From Hermatobates lingyangjiaoensis (lineage: Eukaryota > Arthropoda > Insecta > Hemiptera > Hermatobatidae), in NCBI GenBank assembly GCA_026182355.1, contig JAPFBL010000084.1, positions 13,479,001-13,543,000 on the forward strand: a stretch of DNA of 64,000 nt. Direction: 5' to 3'. Position numbers and translations under genes: made by a program. Shown here one piece after another: positions 1 to 10,955 of the stretch. Position 1 is the stretch's first letter; every line of letters begins with the position of its first letter. Under the pieces are notes generated by a model that made no database searches, had not been told where the DNA came from, and saw only the letters and a program-made list of their open reading frames with translations.

Positions 1-519
1 GCTTTTCATTAAATACTTGTTTAAGTTAAAGAGTTGAATCTTATAGGTCAGGCTACAAAACCTCTATAAGGTACTAAAAGTTAGAATGTTACAATTCTTG
101 CACGATGAGCATGTTTTATTTTTTTTACTTAATCATCAGTATTTTCACTACCTTGTTATTCGTATGTGATGTTTTTTTTATTCCTGCTAATTTAACGGAC
201 AATTTTCAATTTATTTTCTTCATTTTATGAAATGCTTAAAAACATATTACTCACTTAAATTGTGTAGTTTCTTTGGGATTATTAGAGCAAAGTTTGTGCT
301 CACTGAGTACATTACGAATCGAAAATCTAGAATTTATGATTTCTGTCACCCCATCAAGAATAATGTTCTGTACCAGGATTTATTAGATGTAATAGAGATT
401 GATATGGGTTGGCTGTTATTGGAGGTTTCGTTTTCCATAATAATTATAGCAGTTATTGTCTTTTTCTGAATTTTTTTAAAGAAAATAAGCTGTGTCCATA
501 TAGTTGACACAGGTCCTGT

Positions 520-730
520 GTCATAGGGGCGGTTGCACCTCTGATCAGATTTATAACCTTAATCACGAGTTGGAAAGTTTGATGCTGATTGATGGATTTT
601 CCCGTAAGAGGTTTCTGGTAAATACTGCAGCGGGTGGATTGTCGGACAAGTTACTCCGTTCTGCCAAAGCAACTCTACCAATCCATTCTTTTTACCTGAC
701 ATTGCGAGTGACCTATCTGTTACAGTGACT
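520..730 (+). pseudogene. Possible Penelope-like RT C-terminal fragment
   Basis: The open frame here reads through a peptide with the pattern NHELESL..IDGFSRKRFL followed about 20 residues later by SAKATLPIHS. This resembles the stretch just after the RT core in Penelope-like elements, where a helix pattern NxEL..L...NGF is followed by a conserved TLP segment. There is no intact RT motif and no start codon context. The other PLE relics in the window make the reading plausible, but the match is short and could be chance. Confidence 0.28.
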
Positions 731-2578
731 TATTTATCAAAGCCTACAATTCTGTAGACTATTTTAAAAAAGTTTTTTAAATGCCTTTTTCTTTTTTCGA
801 TGAAGAGAATACACATTGAATAGTTCCTTATTTGAGAAATTGTTAGAAGTATTTTGTATAAATATTGAGAGCTGACTAACATCTGTTTGATCAGTACTTC
901 ATTCAAACAAAGTGGAAAAATGAGCTTTTCTGAACGTGGCTGAGCAAGGATTTTTCTACTTGCTCACCCATTTCAACAATCCTTCTTTGCATTGTTTGAT
1001 GTAAAAGTGCCAGTGATGCAAATTTCTCCGCTATTTTAGAATCTTCAAAATCTTTTGTCATTTCAATAATAAATTTTTTAATAAATTGCTACTAGCATAA
1101 GGTCTTTTTGTCCTTTGCAGATTAAGAACTTAGTAATGCATTTGAGAATATGATTACTAAACATACCAGTTTCTTTTTAAAATTTTGTTTTTCAAATCTG
1201 CTATTATCGTACGCCGACTTTCATCTTTATATTTATCATACTTGTTTTCTTACATTGTTCAGCAATGTCTTCACATTATATTCTTTAGACACTGAAACAA
1301 TTTGCATGCACACTAAAATCCGCAACTTTTCGTTGCAGTTATGTTATACTCCCTGCTATTATACTACCTAGTTCGGGTCTGTCCTAGAGTAGAAGGTTTC
1401 AGATCCAGAATGTTCGGTGATAGTTCTTAATGATGTGATATTGCTAGATAATGATAATGTCTTATCTAGCTACTTCTTATCTAGAAGTAGAACCGAAGAA
1501 CTAATTACCCTCATATATCATTGCGCTCTAGCAGGAAAATTGAGAACTATAAATCATTACATTATTTTAAGTAACTTTTAAACTAGCATATTTGGTATGA
1601 ATATTTTTCAAAAGGAGGATGTTTTAATATTTTTTTTGATAGGGTCCTGATTTATATTTTGATCTCATTAAACTGTACTCAACTTCAGAACTTGAAGAAA
1701 CTTAGGTGTTTATTAGTGGAAAGTTGTCTTTGTTGATTTTTATTGTGAAACTGAGTAAACCTCATCATTTCTGTAAAGTTATTTTAGCTCGTGTTATCGA
1801 GAAAAATACTGGACCTCATTTTTAAATCTATCAATATTTGGTTTGCAATTTTTAAAATAGTTATAATTTCGTTTCTTTGTGTTGTGATCAATTAGTGAAG
1901 GAAATGCACTTAACTGTACCTTTCATATACTTCTGTCGGTCTACCCTGTAAGTTCTATCTCCCAGAAAATGGGCGGTATATCTAATATCTGACTTGGAGT
2001 TTTCCTGCTTACCACAGTAGTACTGAGGTATCATGTGCACTCCGTGCTCCGTATACAGTTAGAGGTGAGTTTGATGCTCATGTTTAAACTTTGTCTCCGC
2101 GTTTGAGCGTTCCAGTCGTTACCTGTTGTCCAATGAGAAAGGTATTATGTATTCTTCAGAATTTTTATTAATTACAAGGTGATGATCGAATTGAGCAAAG
2201 ATCCTGCATCATTTTTTTCAAAAGTTTTGTTATTCTCAAATTAAAACAATTCTTAACAGTCGGCAAATGTTGCGATGATGCTTTAAGGGTCAACCGATGC
2301 TTTCAACCGATTCAAAACTAGCGGAGGTTGGTAAGAGTTCTGGGAGAACCCAAACCGATCGAAATACAGTTGTTGTTTAGAGATAAAAAACCTGAAAATT
2401 TGACCGTACAAAAGCTCATGCCATTGTGTGCGTGATGATTTGAACGAGTGAAGCGTAAACATCTGCTAAATTTATGCTAAAACTATTGTCAGCAGGACAG
2501 AAAAAACTCTTATCTTGGGATTACAAAGGACCTACTGGGCAATACCATCACTAATCCTGTGTTTCTGAACACAGGCGA

Positions 2579-2848
2579 TTACTGGAGATGAGTCATTGGT
2601 GTGTATACACGACCCGGAAAAAAAGCATGGTGGTCACAATGGTCGCCTAGGCAGCAATAATTCAAAATGAAAGTGATTTTGCGTCCTTTTATATCAGTAG
2701 GATTGTAAATCACCAATAACCACCGTAGGGACAAACAGTGACAAAAATTACTACCATCAACTAGGTCTCGGCTGGCTACTTGATTCAGTTTATCGTAAAA
2801 TACCAGACCTCTGGACGGGAATAGACTGACTGATACTGATAGTTGCAT
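2579..2848 (-). pseudogene. Degenerate Ty3/gypsy-like reverse-transcriptase fragment
   Basis: An 89-codon minus-strand frame contains the pattern SLRWLLVIYNPTDIKGRKITFI. Allowing for decay, this lines up with the RT palm segment of Ty3/gypsy elements (roughly LDLxSGYWQxPVNPxDIxKTAF). The catalytic aspartate is not preserved in the frame and flanking frames are closed. It lies 1.5 kb from a gag fragment on the same strand, which supports a gypsy origin. It could equally be a chance frame. Confidence 0.3.
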
Positions 2849-4075
2849 TACTATATTGCTTCAGCTCCTTTAAGTCACCTCCAAACTTCCCTGGTTTGGA
2901 ACACCACTCTTCCTATTCTGCAGATATTGTATTGTGCCTTTCGAGTTCTGGTTCTTTCCTAAATTGAAAATGCCCTTAAAGTGTAACCTCTTTTTGAAAG
3001 TAGAGGATAGGTAATGTAGATACTACGACAGACATGAAAACTATTCGTAAAAAAGTCTTACTGAAGTGTTTTCGGTAGTAGTAAGATTGTTGGGTGATAC
3101 GAATTTCTGGGTCATAATGCTGAATTGTGTTTACAAATATTTTTTATTACCATCTTGAAACATTTTAAATATTTGGTGGCAATTGAATTTGCACATTTGA
3201 AAGAAAACAAGAACAGAGTGGTCTCCATGGAGACAAGAGGATAACAGTAGAGAGAAGCATGGAGGAATGAAGAGACAAACGGAAGATTTTTCTTTTTTGG
3301 TGGGCTAAAACAGATATTTAATGTACTGTTGTGCTAGGGACTATACTCGGTGGAATTATTAGTAAGGAGAGTGACTGTTTTTTTTTGTTCGTGAAGTCTT
3401 TAAGTTTTGCGCCAAGCCATTAATTAGGAGAGTACCATTACTACGAAGTGTAATTCATTTATTTGTTGGAACTCGAATAAGTACAAGGAAAGACAGTGGA
3501 CCAAGTCTGAAGGAGTCGCCCCCCCTGTTCAAATGAATATTAACCGTACGTTTGACTTCAGTAACTTGGTAAGTTTTCTCTTTTTTTGTGTTTTTGTGAT
3601 TAGCTTGTAAAGAAAAATATAAGTTGTAAATACATTTGTAAATCCTTATCAGTCTGATTCCAATTAATATATATATTTTTTTTTAAATAGAGTAGGATAT
3701 TGATTAAGTTTGAAAAATAAAATTAGAGAGCGCTGGGTTGTAACAGTCGTGGTGTTGTACCGATTACAACAACTGCATGATATATTGTTACATTATATCC
3801 TACTTATTAATTAAAATTAGTGTTAGTAATAATCGTTTGTTTTACCGTAATATCGGACTTTAAAAAAGGGAGTACACTTTAAGGGCATCTTCAATTTAGG
3901 AAACAGGCGGAACTCGAAAGGAACAATACAATGTCTGCAGAATAGGTTGAGTGGAGAAGGACTTGAAGATCACGTTTCACTGAGGAAGTTTGGAGGTGAC
4001 TTGAATGAGTTGAAACATTATAGTAATGCAATTGTCAGTCTATACCCATCCAGAGGTCTGGTATTTTACGATAAC
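2787..4075. repeat. Inverted repeat, arms about 2787-2995 and 3865-4075
   Basis: The two arms are about 200 bp each and reverse complementary with scattered mismatches. Shared landmarks include CCAGACCTCTGGACGGGAAT against its complement, AAGTCACCTCCAAACTTCC, and CTTTAAGGGCAT. Both arms belong to the gypsy-like element: one overlaps the minus-strand RT fragment, so the other is the same sequence in plus orientation. The arrangement implies rearrangement or two insertions in opposite directions. Confidence 0.6.
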
Positions 4076-4382
4076 TGCTAATTAGTCTTTAATTACTAAT
4101 GCTTTTACGTCACAACTTAAGAAGGGAGAGTCCATACGGTAATCCTGGCAACAGGTACTGCTCTCACATCATTATGAATACACCTCAGAAACTCCTTTTT
4201 TCCAATGTATGCATCCTTACCCATGAACTTTTCCTTCACAGTGATGCCGCTACACCCTGTATCTTGGAGCACCTGCACTTAATTTTCTCTTACCATGACA
4301 GACACAACTGGCAATCTCTTACTTCCACTCACTTCTCCTCTACATCATTGAATGACCTTTACTCTCGCTCGTCTAAGTACTA

Positions 4383-5416
4383 TATTAGCGTAACACCTTC
4401 CATATACTTTGAAAGCTCTTCATAGGTATGCATTCTACTTCCCTTGTCTGCATCAACACTGTGTTGTTGAGGTTCTTTATCCCCTATCTCTTGTGCACTT
4501 TGAATAACGGCGCCGACTCCCTTGTGGACATTTAATTTCCTCCATGAATCACTCTTAACTGGACAATCTTTCCCATAATTCCCAAACTTCTGGCAGTTAA
4601 AACATTTAATTCTACTCTGGGTATAGATATTAGATCTACAGTACGAGATAAATTTCTTATCTACCCACATTTAAAACACTACACTGCTCGATTGTCCAAC
4701 TGCGTCCACACTTTTAGGTTTGTCTTCAGAAAATACATTCTTTGAAGCACTGCTAATCTCTGATTGCGTATACAGCGTTTTCCTATGAGCAATTACGTAC
4801 TGGTTCGCTCTCCTACATAGCTCTCTCAATTCTATCTTGTCTTTCTCTCTCAAATGTAATGAGAGCAGTTCAGAAACTGCTTCTTTACCATAAGGTCCTT
4901 CAAGTTTTCAAATGTCTTCCTAGTACTAGAGAACTTAATCCAGTTGCTGAGGTAACTGTTTATTCTTTCGATGTATTGCTCAGGGTTTTCTCCTTCCGGC
5001 TTACAGTCTCTAAACCGTTGTCTAAACCCTTCTTCAGTCAGTTCGTACCTATTCAATAAAGCTTCTTTCACTACATCATAGTCTTTTGCTATCGAACTTA
5101 AACATCTAAAGCTTTCCCAGTGAAAAGAGGACTAAGGCAAATACTCCACTGATCTTTCTCCCAACTATTTAGACTAGCGAATCTTCCAGACCTCTCCAAA
5201 TTACTACTAATCTCGTCCTGGCTATAAGGCCGTCGAAACCAGAAGTTTTGACATTGACTTGACAGTGTCATTAGATGTTCTACAAGCAAGCTCAACTTTC
5301 GTTTCCTCTACTCGTAATCTTGTTAACTCTATTTCCCTGTCACTTTGTAACTCCAGCTGTTGCTTTTGGAATTCCCTCTCTTTCTCCTCTCTTTAAAATT
5401 CTCTCTCTTTTTCCTG

Positions 5417-5471
<55 letters not shown>

Positions 5472-5547
5472 CTCTCTCTTTTAGTCCTTCTCCCTTTGAA
5501 ATTCGAGGGCTTCTCGGGTTCTCCAGTGAGGCCCAACTGCCCACACA
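4383..5547 (-). pseudogene. Ty3/gypsy-like gag relic (coiled coil, capsid-like region, CCHC knuckle)
   Basis: Five consecutive minus-strand frames read as one broken gag. From N to C: a charged stretch rich in Glu-Arg encoded by a GA microsatellite; a segment with NSWEKDQWSICLSPLFTGKALDV; a segment with KEALLNRYELTEEGFRQRF and YIERINSYLSNWI, both typical of SCAN/capsid-like gag of arthropod Ty3/gypsy elements; then a zinc knuckle CFNCQKFGNYGKDC. In the knuckle the usual His ligand is Asn. In-frame stops (for example at 4671-4673) and frameshifts break it, so no functional protein is expected. The pol region is absent apart from a possible RT scrap at 2.6-2.8 kb. Confidence 0.7.
5420..5466. 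repeat. (CT)n microsatellite inside the gag relic
   Basis: A nearly pure CT tract. On the minus strand it is (GA)n and is translated within the gag frame as alternating Glu-Arg. Confidence 0.95.
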
Positions 5548-6159
5548 GTTCGAGTGATCTATCCATTCAGTCTGATATTACAGTAAAACAAACGATTATT
5601 TATTAACACTAATTTTAATTAATAAGTAGGATATAATGTGCAATATATCATGCCGTTGTAATCGGCACAACACCACGACTGTTACAGCCCCGAGTTCTCT
5701 AATTTATTCTTCAAACTGAATCAATATCCTACTCTATTTTTTACAAAAAAAAATATTTATTGTAATTACACTGATAGGGGATTTACAAATGTATTTATAA
5801 TATATTATTTTTCTTTACTAGCAATTTGTAGTAATTAAAAAAAAAACACAGAAAAGAAAACTTACAAGTTACTGAAATTTGGTATGGACCACACATCACG
5901 TATTTTTGACACCCCCCCCCCCCCCTCAATATTGCTATTTTTTTCATTCATGGACCTCTAGAGGCTCATGCGGATTCCGTTGGATACCACTATTCTTAAC
6001 GAAACTTCAAAAATGCTCGCTTGACTACGTTTGTAAGATTTATTAACAAGGGTCTGCTTTCAAAGTTTAGTAATATTGATATCACTTAACAGTTAGTGAC
6101 TTCTTATGTAACTTGATATAACTTTTTTGAATGTTTATGTTACTCTCCTTTTGTTTCAG

Positions 6160-7275
6160 GAAATAGAAACTGGTTTAAGAGAGAAAGCAATAAAGAAATG
6201 TTGGGAGCTAGGTTATATTAATACTGAAAGTGCAAATTCCGCTAAGACCGATTCCATTTACTCTTTAACAAAGAAAGAAGTTGAAAAGAATTTGTTGGCA
6301 AGTGAAAGAAGGGCGTGTGCCAAACTCCCTAATGATTTACTTATTGAACCCATCCGAATTGAGTCAACTCATTCTTTGGTGAATGAAAGGACATTGGATC
6401 ATTCTTCAAAAGGGACACTTTCAGCTGAAACCCTGAATGGTACTGCTGTTGTAGATAATAAAAGGAACGAAGTAAATGAAGTTAATTTTCATGATGAAGA
6501 ATGTAGCAATGGTAGTACTCATACGGATTTGCCGTTGAATAATTCTTCTAGTTATGTTGAAGGAGTTAATAGAAATGAAACGGTGGGATGTAACGGAATC
6601 AATAGTAATTCAGGCTCTATAGGTGATATTAACATAGGTCTCTATGTAATGAATGATGCCGCAAGTGAGCATGTTGATAAGACATGTCCAAAGGATTTTG
6701 ATAAAGTCCAGGAGGGCCTTGTAGAACGATCATTTGAAAATGATCCTACTGTATCTAGTTCTTCATGTAGTTTAAATTCTACTTTTAAAAATCGTATTAT
6801 CAAACGTGAAAATGAAACAACTGAAAGTTGTCTTAGTATAGTGACCTATGAGCAAAAGAAAGTTTCAGACAATAGATATATTATTTCCCAAGTTGAAAAT
6901 GGCAAAGTCAGTTCCCAAACTCCATTCACAAGTTCTTCATTGAATGATTCCAGTCAAACTGATGATTTGTATGTTGTATGCAACAACAAAAATGAAATGC
7001 CTCCAAATACTGCTCCAACCATCGAAAATAAATATATAAATGCACCCTCCGATGTAAATAATGTTTCAAGTATGAAATGTATAAGAGAAGTGCCCGCCGC
7101 AGTCCTGAATTCTCAGTCGTCAGAGCATTCTAGTGATCTGAATAATAGTTTATTTGCTTATAACGCACAAAATAAGGATCAGTGTGCATCTAAAGCCATT
7201 CCTACCACTGTGTTCCCAAGTCCTGTTGGTTTTCTTGAAACTTCAGTCAGGAAAGATGGATTGAGAAACGAGTTT
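6160..7275 (+). CDS. Internal exon of a C2H2 zinc-finger protein gene (N-terminal, low-complexity part)
   Basis: This 1116-bp exon encodes 372 residues and is bounded by an acceptor (pyrimidine tract then CAG, AG at 6158-6159) and a donor GTAAGT starting at 7276. Both ends are phase 0. It starts EIETGLREKAIKKCWELGY and is otherwise rich in Ser, Asn, Thr and acidic residues, with no zinc finger; a sumoylation-type motif IKRE is present. It contains no stop, unlike surrounding DNA, and its phase matches the next exon at 10956, so I join the two. The initiator methionine is not here: the open frame extends into the intron and at least one upstream exon is missing. A nuclear regulatory or scaffold role is inferred from the attached fingers only. 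Orthology is not recognised. Confidence 0.75.
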
Positions 7276-8594
7276 GTAAGTATAGTCATTATTAACTATG
7301 TATAAGTGTTAAAAAAAAAAGGTTATGAAGGATAAGTTTGAAAGTATTTACTTCTTATAAATTGTAGGGTAAAAATCTAATGAAATGGTCTCCACATATA
7401 AAACTTTTAATGATATAAACAACGCGTTTCTTCTTCTTATAAATCGACTTCTTATAAATTCTAATTCTTTGACCTTTCCTTGAAACTAAAACGAAACTAT
7501 GGTTTTTAATGTTTTCATTTCATATATCAGACATTTATATGATAAATCAATGGTGGAAATGTTGTAATTATATTGTTATTTTGAGAATTTTCCGTTTCCG
7601 ATGAACATATATTCATATTTTTCTCTGTAATTCTTTGAATTGTACGGTTGTAACGAACGAGATTATTCAGTTATTCTTAAAATTGAATGTTTGGTTAGGT
7701 AAAATAATAGAAACAAACATTGGTGAACATATACTGAATATTATTGATATACATAATTTGATAAATTGGTATTAACTTTGACATATAATGTGTACATGAT
7801 GGAAATATTCCTACATGCTGTTTCGTATAACTTACATTCATAGACCTGTTCAAAACTTTTAGAGGCACTCACGGCATCATTTTGATTTGTTTCATTATTA
7901 TTGATACATCAGCTAATCAGGGGCAACTAACTTATAAAATAAACAAACTAATTAATTTTCAATATAGGTTTAATATGGAAATTTATTTCTTATTCTATTA
8001 ATGAACTTTAATATTTTCTTCTATTGAAAATAGTAGAACTACTCTTAACATACTTAAGTATGTTAGATATAATTAAATAACTAGTCTAACAACTAAGTGA
8101 TTTAACAAGCTTTCGGCTTTCACAGGCTGAATCCAAACAGTTACTAATATTAAACTGAGAACTAGGTGAAGGGTAGTAAGACTGGGAGAGAGGGCGGGTT
8201 GGTTGTTTGGCCGAGCAATGACCAGCTACTTGCTACTAGTTTGTTTCTCCTCCGCCTCTTATAATTTTATAACTATTATCAAATTTCTTAAAATTAGGTA
8301 TAATGTTAAAGTCACTAGATTATTTATTTAAAGTAGGATTATTGTCCTTAATATAAAATGCCTCGAGTATATCAGTCTACTTAAATCACTGTTGTCTTAC
8401 AGAATGGAGGTTCTCTCAACCAAGGTCTCTCTGGTGAGTTGTGTATTATCTGTCCCTTCTCTATGCTTCTTAGGAAACCCCGTAGCCAAATGGAGTGTCA
8501 AATGCCGGGACAGCTTTGTAGTAATTAATCCGGATTAATTGCAATTACAAGATAATTTTTTGCCTTCATATTATAGGAGCATCATAGTGTTAGA

Positions 8595-9600
8595 ATGACC
8601 CATCATTTGAAAACCTTTTTTATGGTCCATTTGGAAAATATTTTTTTTTCTTATTTTTTTACCTTCTTACCACCTTGTAGTTCTGAAGTATATCATTCTA
8701 GTCGCAGCAATTTCTTTTCCTGTATAAATTTGATATTCGCGAATAATACTCGCTGGGAGCAAAAACTTAGTGGTGACCAATTGGATCTGATTAGTCCACT
8801 TCGTAATCCCAACCAAATTTCAATTCCTCCTTCCCCCCAATCCTGCAATCAACAGTATCTTGTTGTTAACAATTGCTCTTATACAGCTAAAAATTGCTTT
8901 TACTATTTGGAGTGTACTAGATGTGATTCTTTTTACGTAGGTTTGGCTTCTACAATGCTTAGACTTCGTATGAATTGTCATGTATCTTCAGTTTACTTCA
9001 ATTAATGACAACCATGATAATCATCATGGGGTATCTTTTAGTGATAATTGTCGGTATCTTTTAATGAGTACAGATTAAAAGAAGAAAAGTTTATAATAAT
9101 TTTTTCATGGTTATAAGAACTTGGCACTAAGCACTTCTGAGGGTGCCTATACTAGGTTACTCGTTAACCTAATACGGTTATTGTCCCATGCTAAAATCTC
9201 TGAAGATGAAACCTAATTTTGTTTAAATTAATTTTTTTATGTTTACTTCATTTTATATTTTTTATTTATAGTTTGAATATTTCACTTTTACTTTTTATAC
9301 CGTATTCTACTTCTGCTTTCTTCGAATTTTTGTTATTTCTTTTCTTTTTAGACAAGGCGCTGGCGTGACTTCACTATCGGTTACAGTCAGTTGCTTCGTC
9401 CTTGTGCTTGGTCTTCCCAATCTTCAATCCTGATGACGGTTAAACCGAACATTTCAAACTCTTTAAGTGTGTATATAATAGATTTGTGTTCCTTTAGTTG
9501 GTCAATTTTGAAGGTTCCAATCAAACTTTTATGGTCGCAGTTTCGGTTTCATTCAGCAAATGAAACCTTTTTCATTGGCAGAAGTATTTTTAACTTTTCA
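8595..9600 (+). pseudogene. Old Penelope-like element 3' end: GIY-YIG fragment plus terminal-repeat segment
   Basis: Codons near 8830-8990 give a peptide with SCNQQYLVVNNC, NCFYYLECTRCDSFYVG and LRMNCHVSS. The same arrangement (CNQ.Y.V...CS...KNC.Y.LECTRCD) occurs in the PLE frame at 52.9-53.1 kb, so the two belong to one family. The FYVG here keeps the YVG half of the GIY-YIG motif. Frames are broken after 9005. From about 9350 to 9500 the sequence parallels the terminal segment at 61.2-61.36 kb, including a CTGATGA..CGGTTAAACCG hammerhead-like core at about 9429. It is an inactive relic lying in an intron. Confidence 0.6.
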
Positions 9601-9962
9601 AAAAAAAAAAAAAAATGCATACATTGCAGAAGTAGAACAAACAATTCAAACTTTTTTTAATAATTAAAATGAGTTATGTAGTAGAGTTAAATGAGCTTTA
9701 CTTTAGTACCTAGGTCATTATAACAGTATTTTAGTAATTTGAACATAAATATATTGGCAAGAACTGGTGATAATAGGATAGTTTATTAGTAATCTAGAGT
9801 TATATTTAAATCTTTGTGTCTATAAAACTTTATTTAAATTAAAATATCTAGTCTGATATTTAAGTTCTAAGATGGAAAGGAAATTCTGTTTAGAGATGAT
9901 ATGTTACAGTTAAACCATATTCTATTGTTTATTTATTGAATTTAAAGCTAAATTGCTGCATT

Positions 9963-9987
9963 TATATATATATATATATATATATAT
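9963..9987. repeat. (AT)n microsatellite
   Basis: Uninterrupted TA dinucleotides, about 12 units, in the zinc-finger gene intron. Confidence 0.95.
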
Positions 9988-10955
9988 TTCTGGAAATTAA
10001 GATAGCTGACATTGTTTTTGAGGATATGTAAGAAGAGTATATGGAAATGATAAGTCCATGTTTTGTAAAGTGGAGGAGTTAAATTGTGAGGTTGGTTAAT
10101 GAAACTGATGTAGGAGAATTTTCTTATTTATTGCCATAGTATATCAGTGTATATTAATTCTCCATATACTTACTTACAGTGCATAATTACTTTATCTCTA
10201 GATAACGGACTTCATTAAAAGACTGATTATTTTAACATTGGAAAGTAATTCGTAAAAAATAAGATTTAAACATCTGCTAAATGGACATTTTATTAATGAT
10301 TGCATTTTAATAATTCCTCACAGATTCCTCAGTTGTCTTGAAAAGTTTTCGTTCTTAATTAATGTAAACTATCGATTGTGAAAGTATTAAGAAATTAAAG
10401 AGTGTAACCAAATGTATGTGAGTAAAGAATTAATTATTTCGATTTCTGAGGAATTAGTTATGGTGACAAGCATATAAATTAAATTTATTTAGCCTCGCAG
10501 TTTTCATGTCATTGCCCACCAGTATACGTTTTTCTAAAATGTACTGTTTCATTTCTTTCAGTTAGGACTAAAAAAAACTTTTAGTTAGTTAAATTGTGCT
10601 GCAACCGTTAATTTATATCTTCTTATTTTAATTGAACTTTTTTTGATAACATTTTAGCACTACTTTCACTCAGAAATTTATTTTTGGTTTAAACTTAAAT
10701 GAACAATGAAATTAACTATCATGAAAACAGATAGAAAAGATAATGTTAAATATAAATTGTTGATCTCAATGATTTATGAAATTGTTAACCTTTCCCGTGT
10801 AACTTACAAGTAGGTCTACTAAGAGTGTGTAGCATTATTTCTATCATCGCTTTGTTAATATGTCTACAAGTTAAAAGCTAATATGATAAAATGTTGGTTA
10901 ATTTTTATTCTTATTGCTAAAAAGTCATTACTTTATTGGAGTATTTTATTTTTAG

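Larger units (their letters stand above)
3540..5885. repeat. LTR-like segments in inverted orientation, 3540-3850 and 5577-5885
   Basis: About 310 bp at 3540-3850 is the reverse complement, with mismatches and small indels, of 5577-5885. Landmarks are AGTAGGATATAATG, GGCACAACACCACGACTGTT and a TTGTAAGTTTTC-like edge. The right-hand segment sits directly upstream (on the minus strand) of the gag frame, where a 5' LTR or leader would be. LTRs of one intact provirus are direct repeats, so this inverted pair marks a rearranged locus. Confidence 0.5.
1..6159. other. Non-coding and repeat-derived sequence upstream of the first recognised exon
   Basis: No host exon was recognised here. The first zinc-finger exon in the window begins at a splice acceptor, so part of this stretch is probably intron of that gene. 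It contains a possible PLE fragment near 520-730 and a rearranged Ty3/gypsy-like element at 2.6-5.9 kb, listed separately. In 1-500, 730-2570 and 5890-6150 I see only AT-rich sequence with short homopolymers, including a C run at 5912-5925. Confidence 0.6.
7276..10955 (+). other. Intron between the two zinc-finger gene exons
   Basis: 3680 bp, with donor GTAAGT at 7276 and acceptor TTTTTAG ending at 10955, interrupting the frame in phase 0. It is AT-rich and contains a PLE relic (about 8595-9600) and an AT microsatellite at 9963-9987. No further exon is recognised. Reading through the donor gives only nine more codons before a stop, which supports splicing. Confidence 0.7.

Noticed and set aside
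1150..1371. Small 73-codon frame
   Set aside because: No motif, AT-rich composition like surrounding non-coding DNA, and no splice or promoter context.
5275..5557. Plus-strand frames rich in Leu-Ser
   Set aside because: Generated by the CT microsatellite; the real coding trace is gag on the minus strand.
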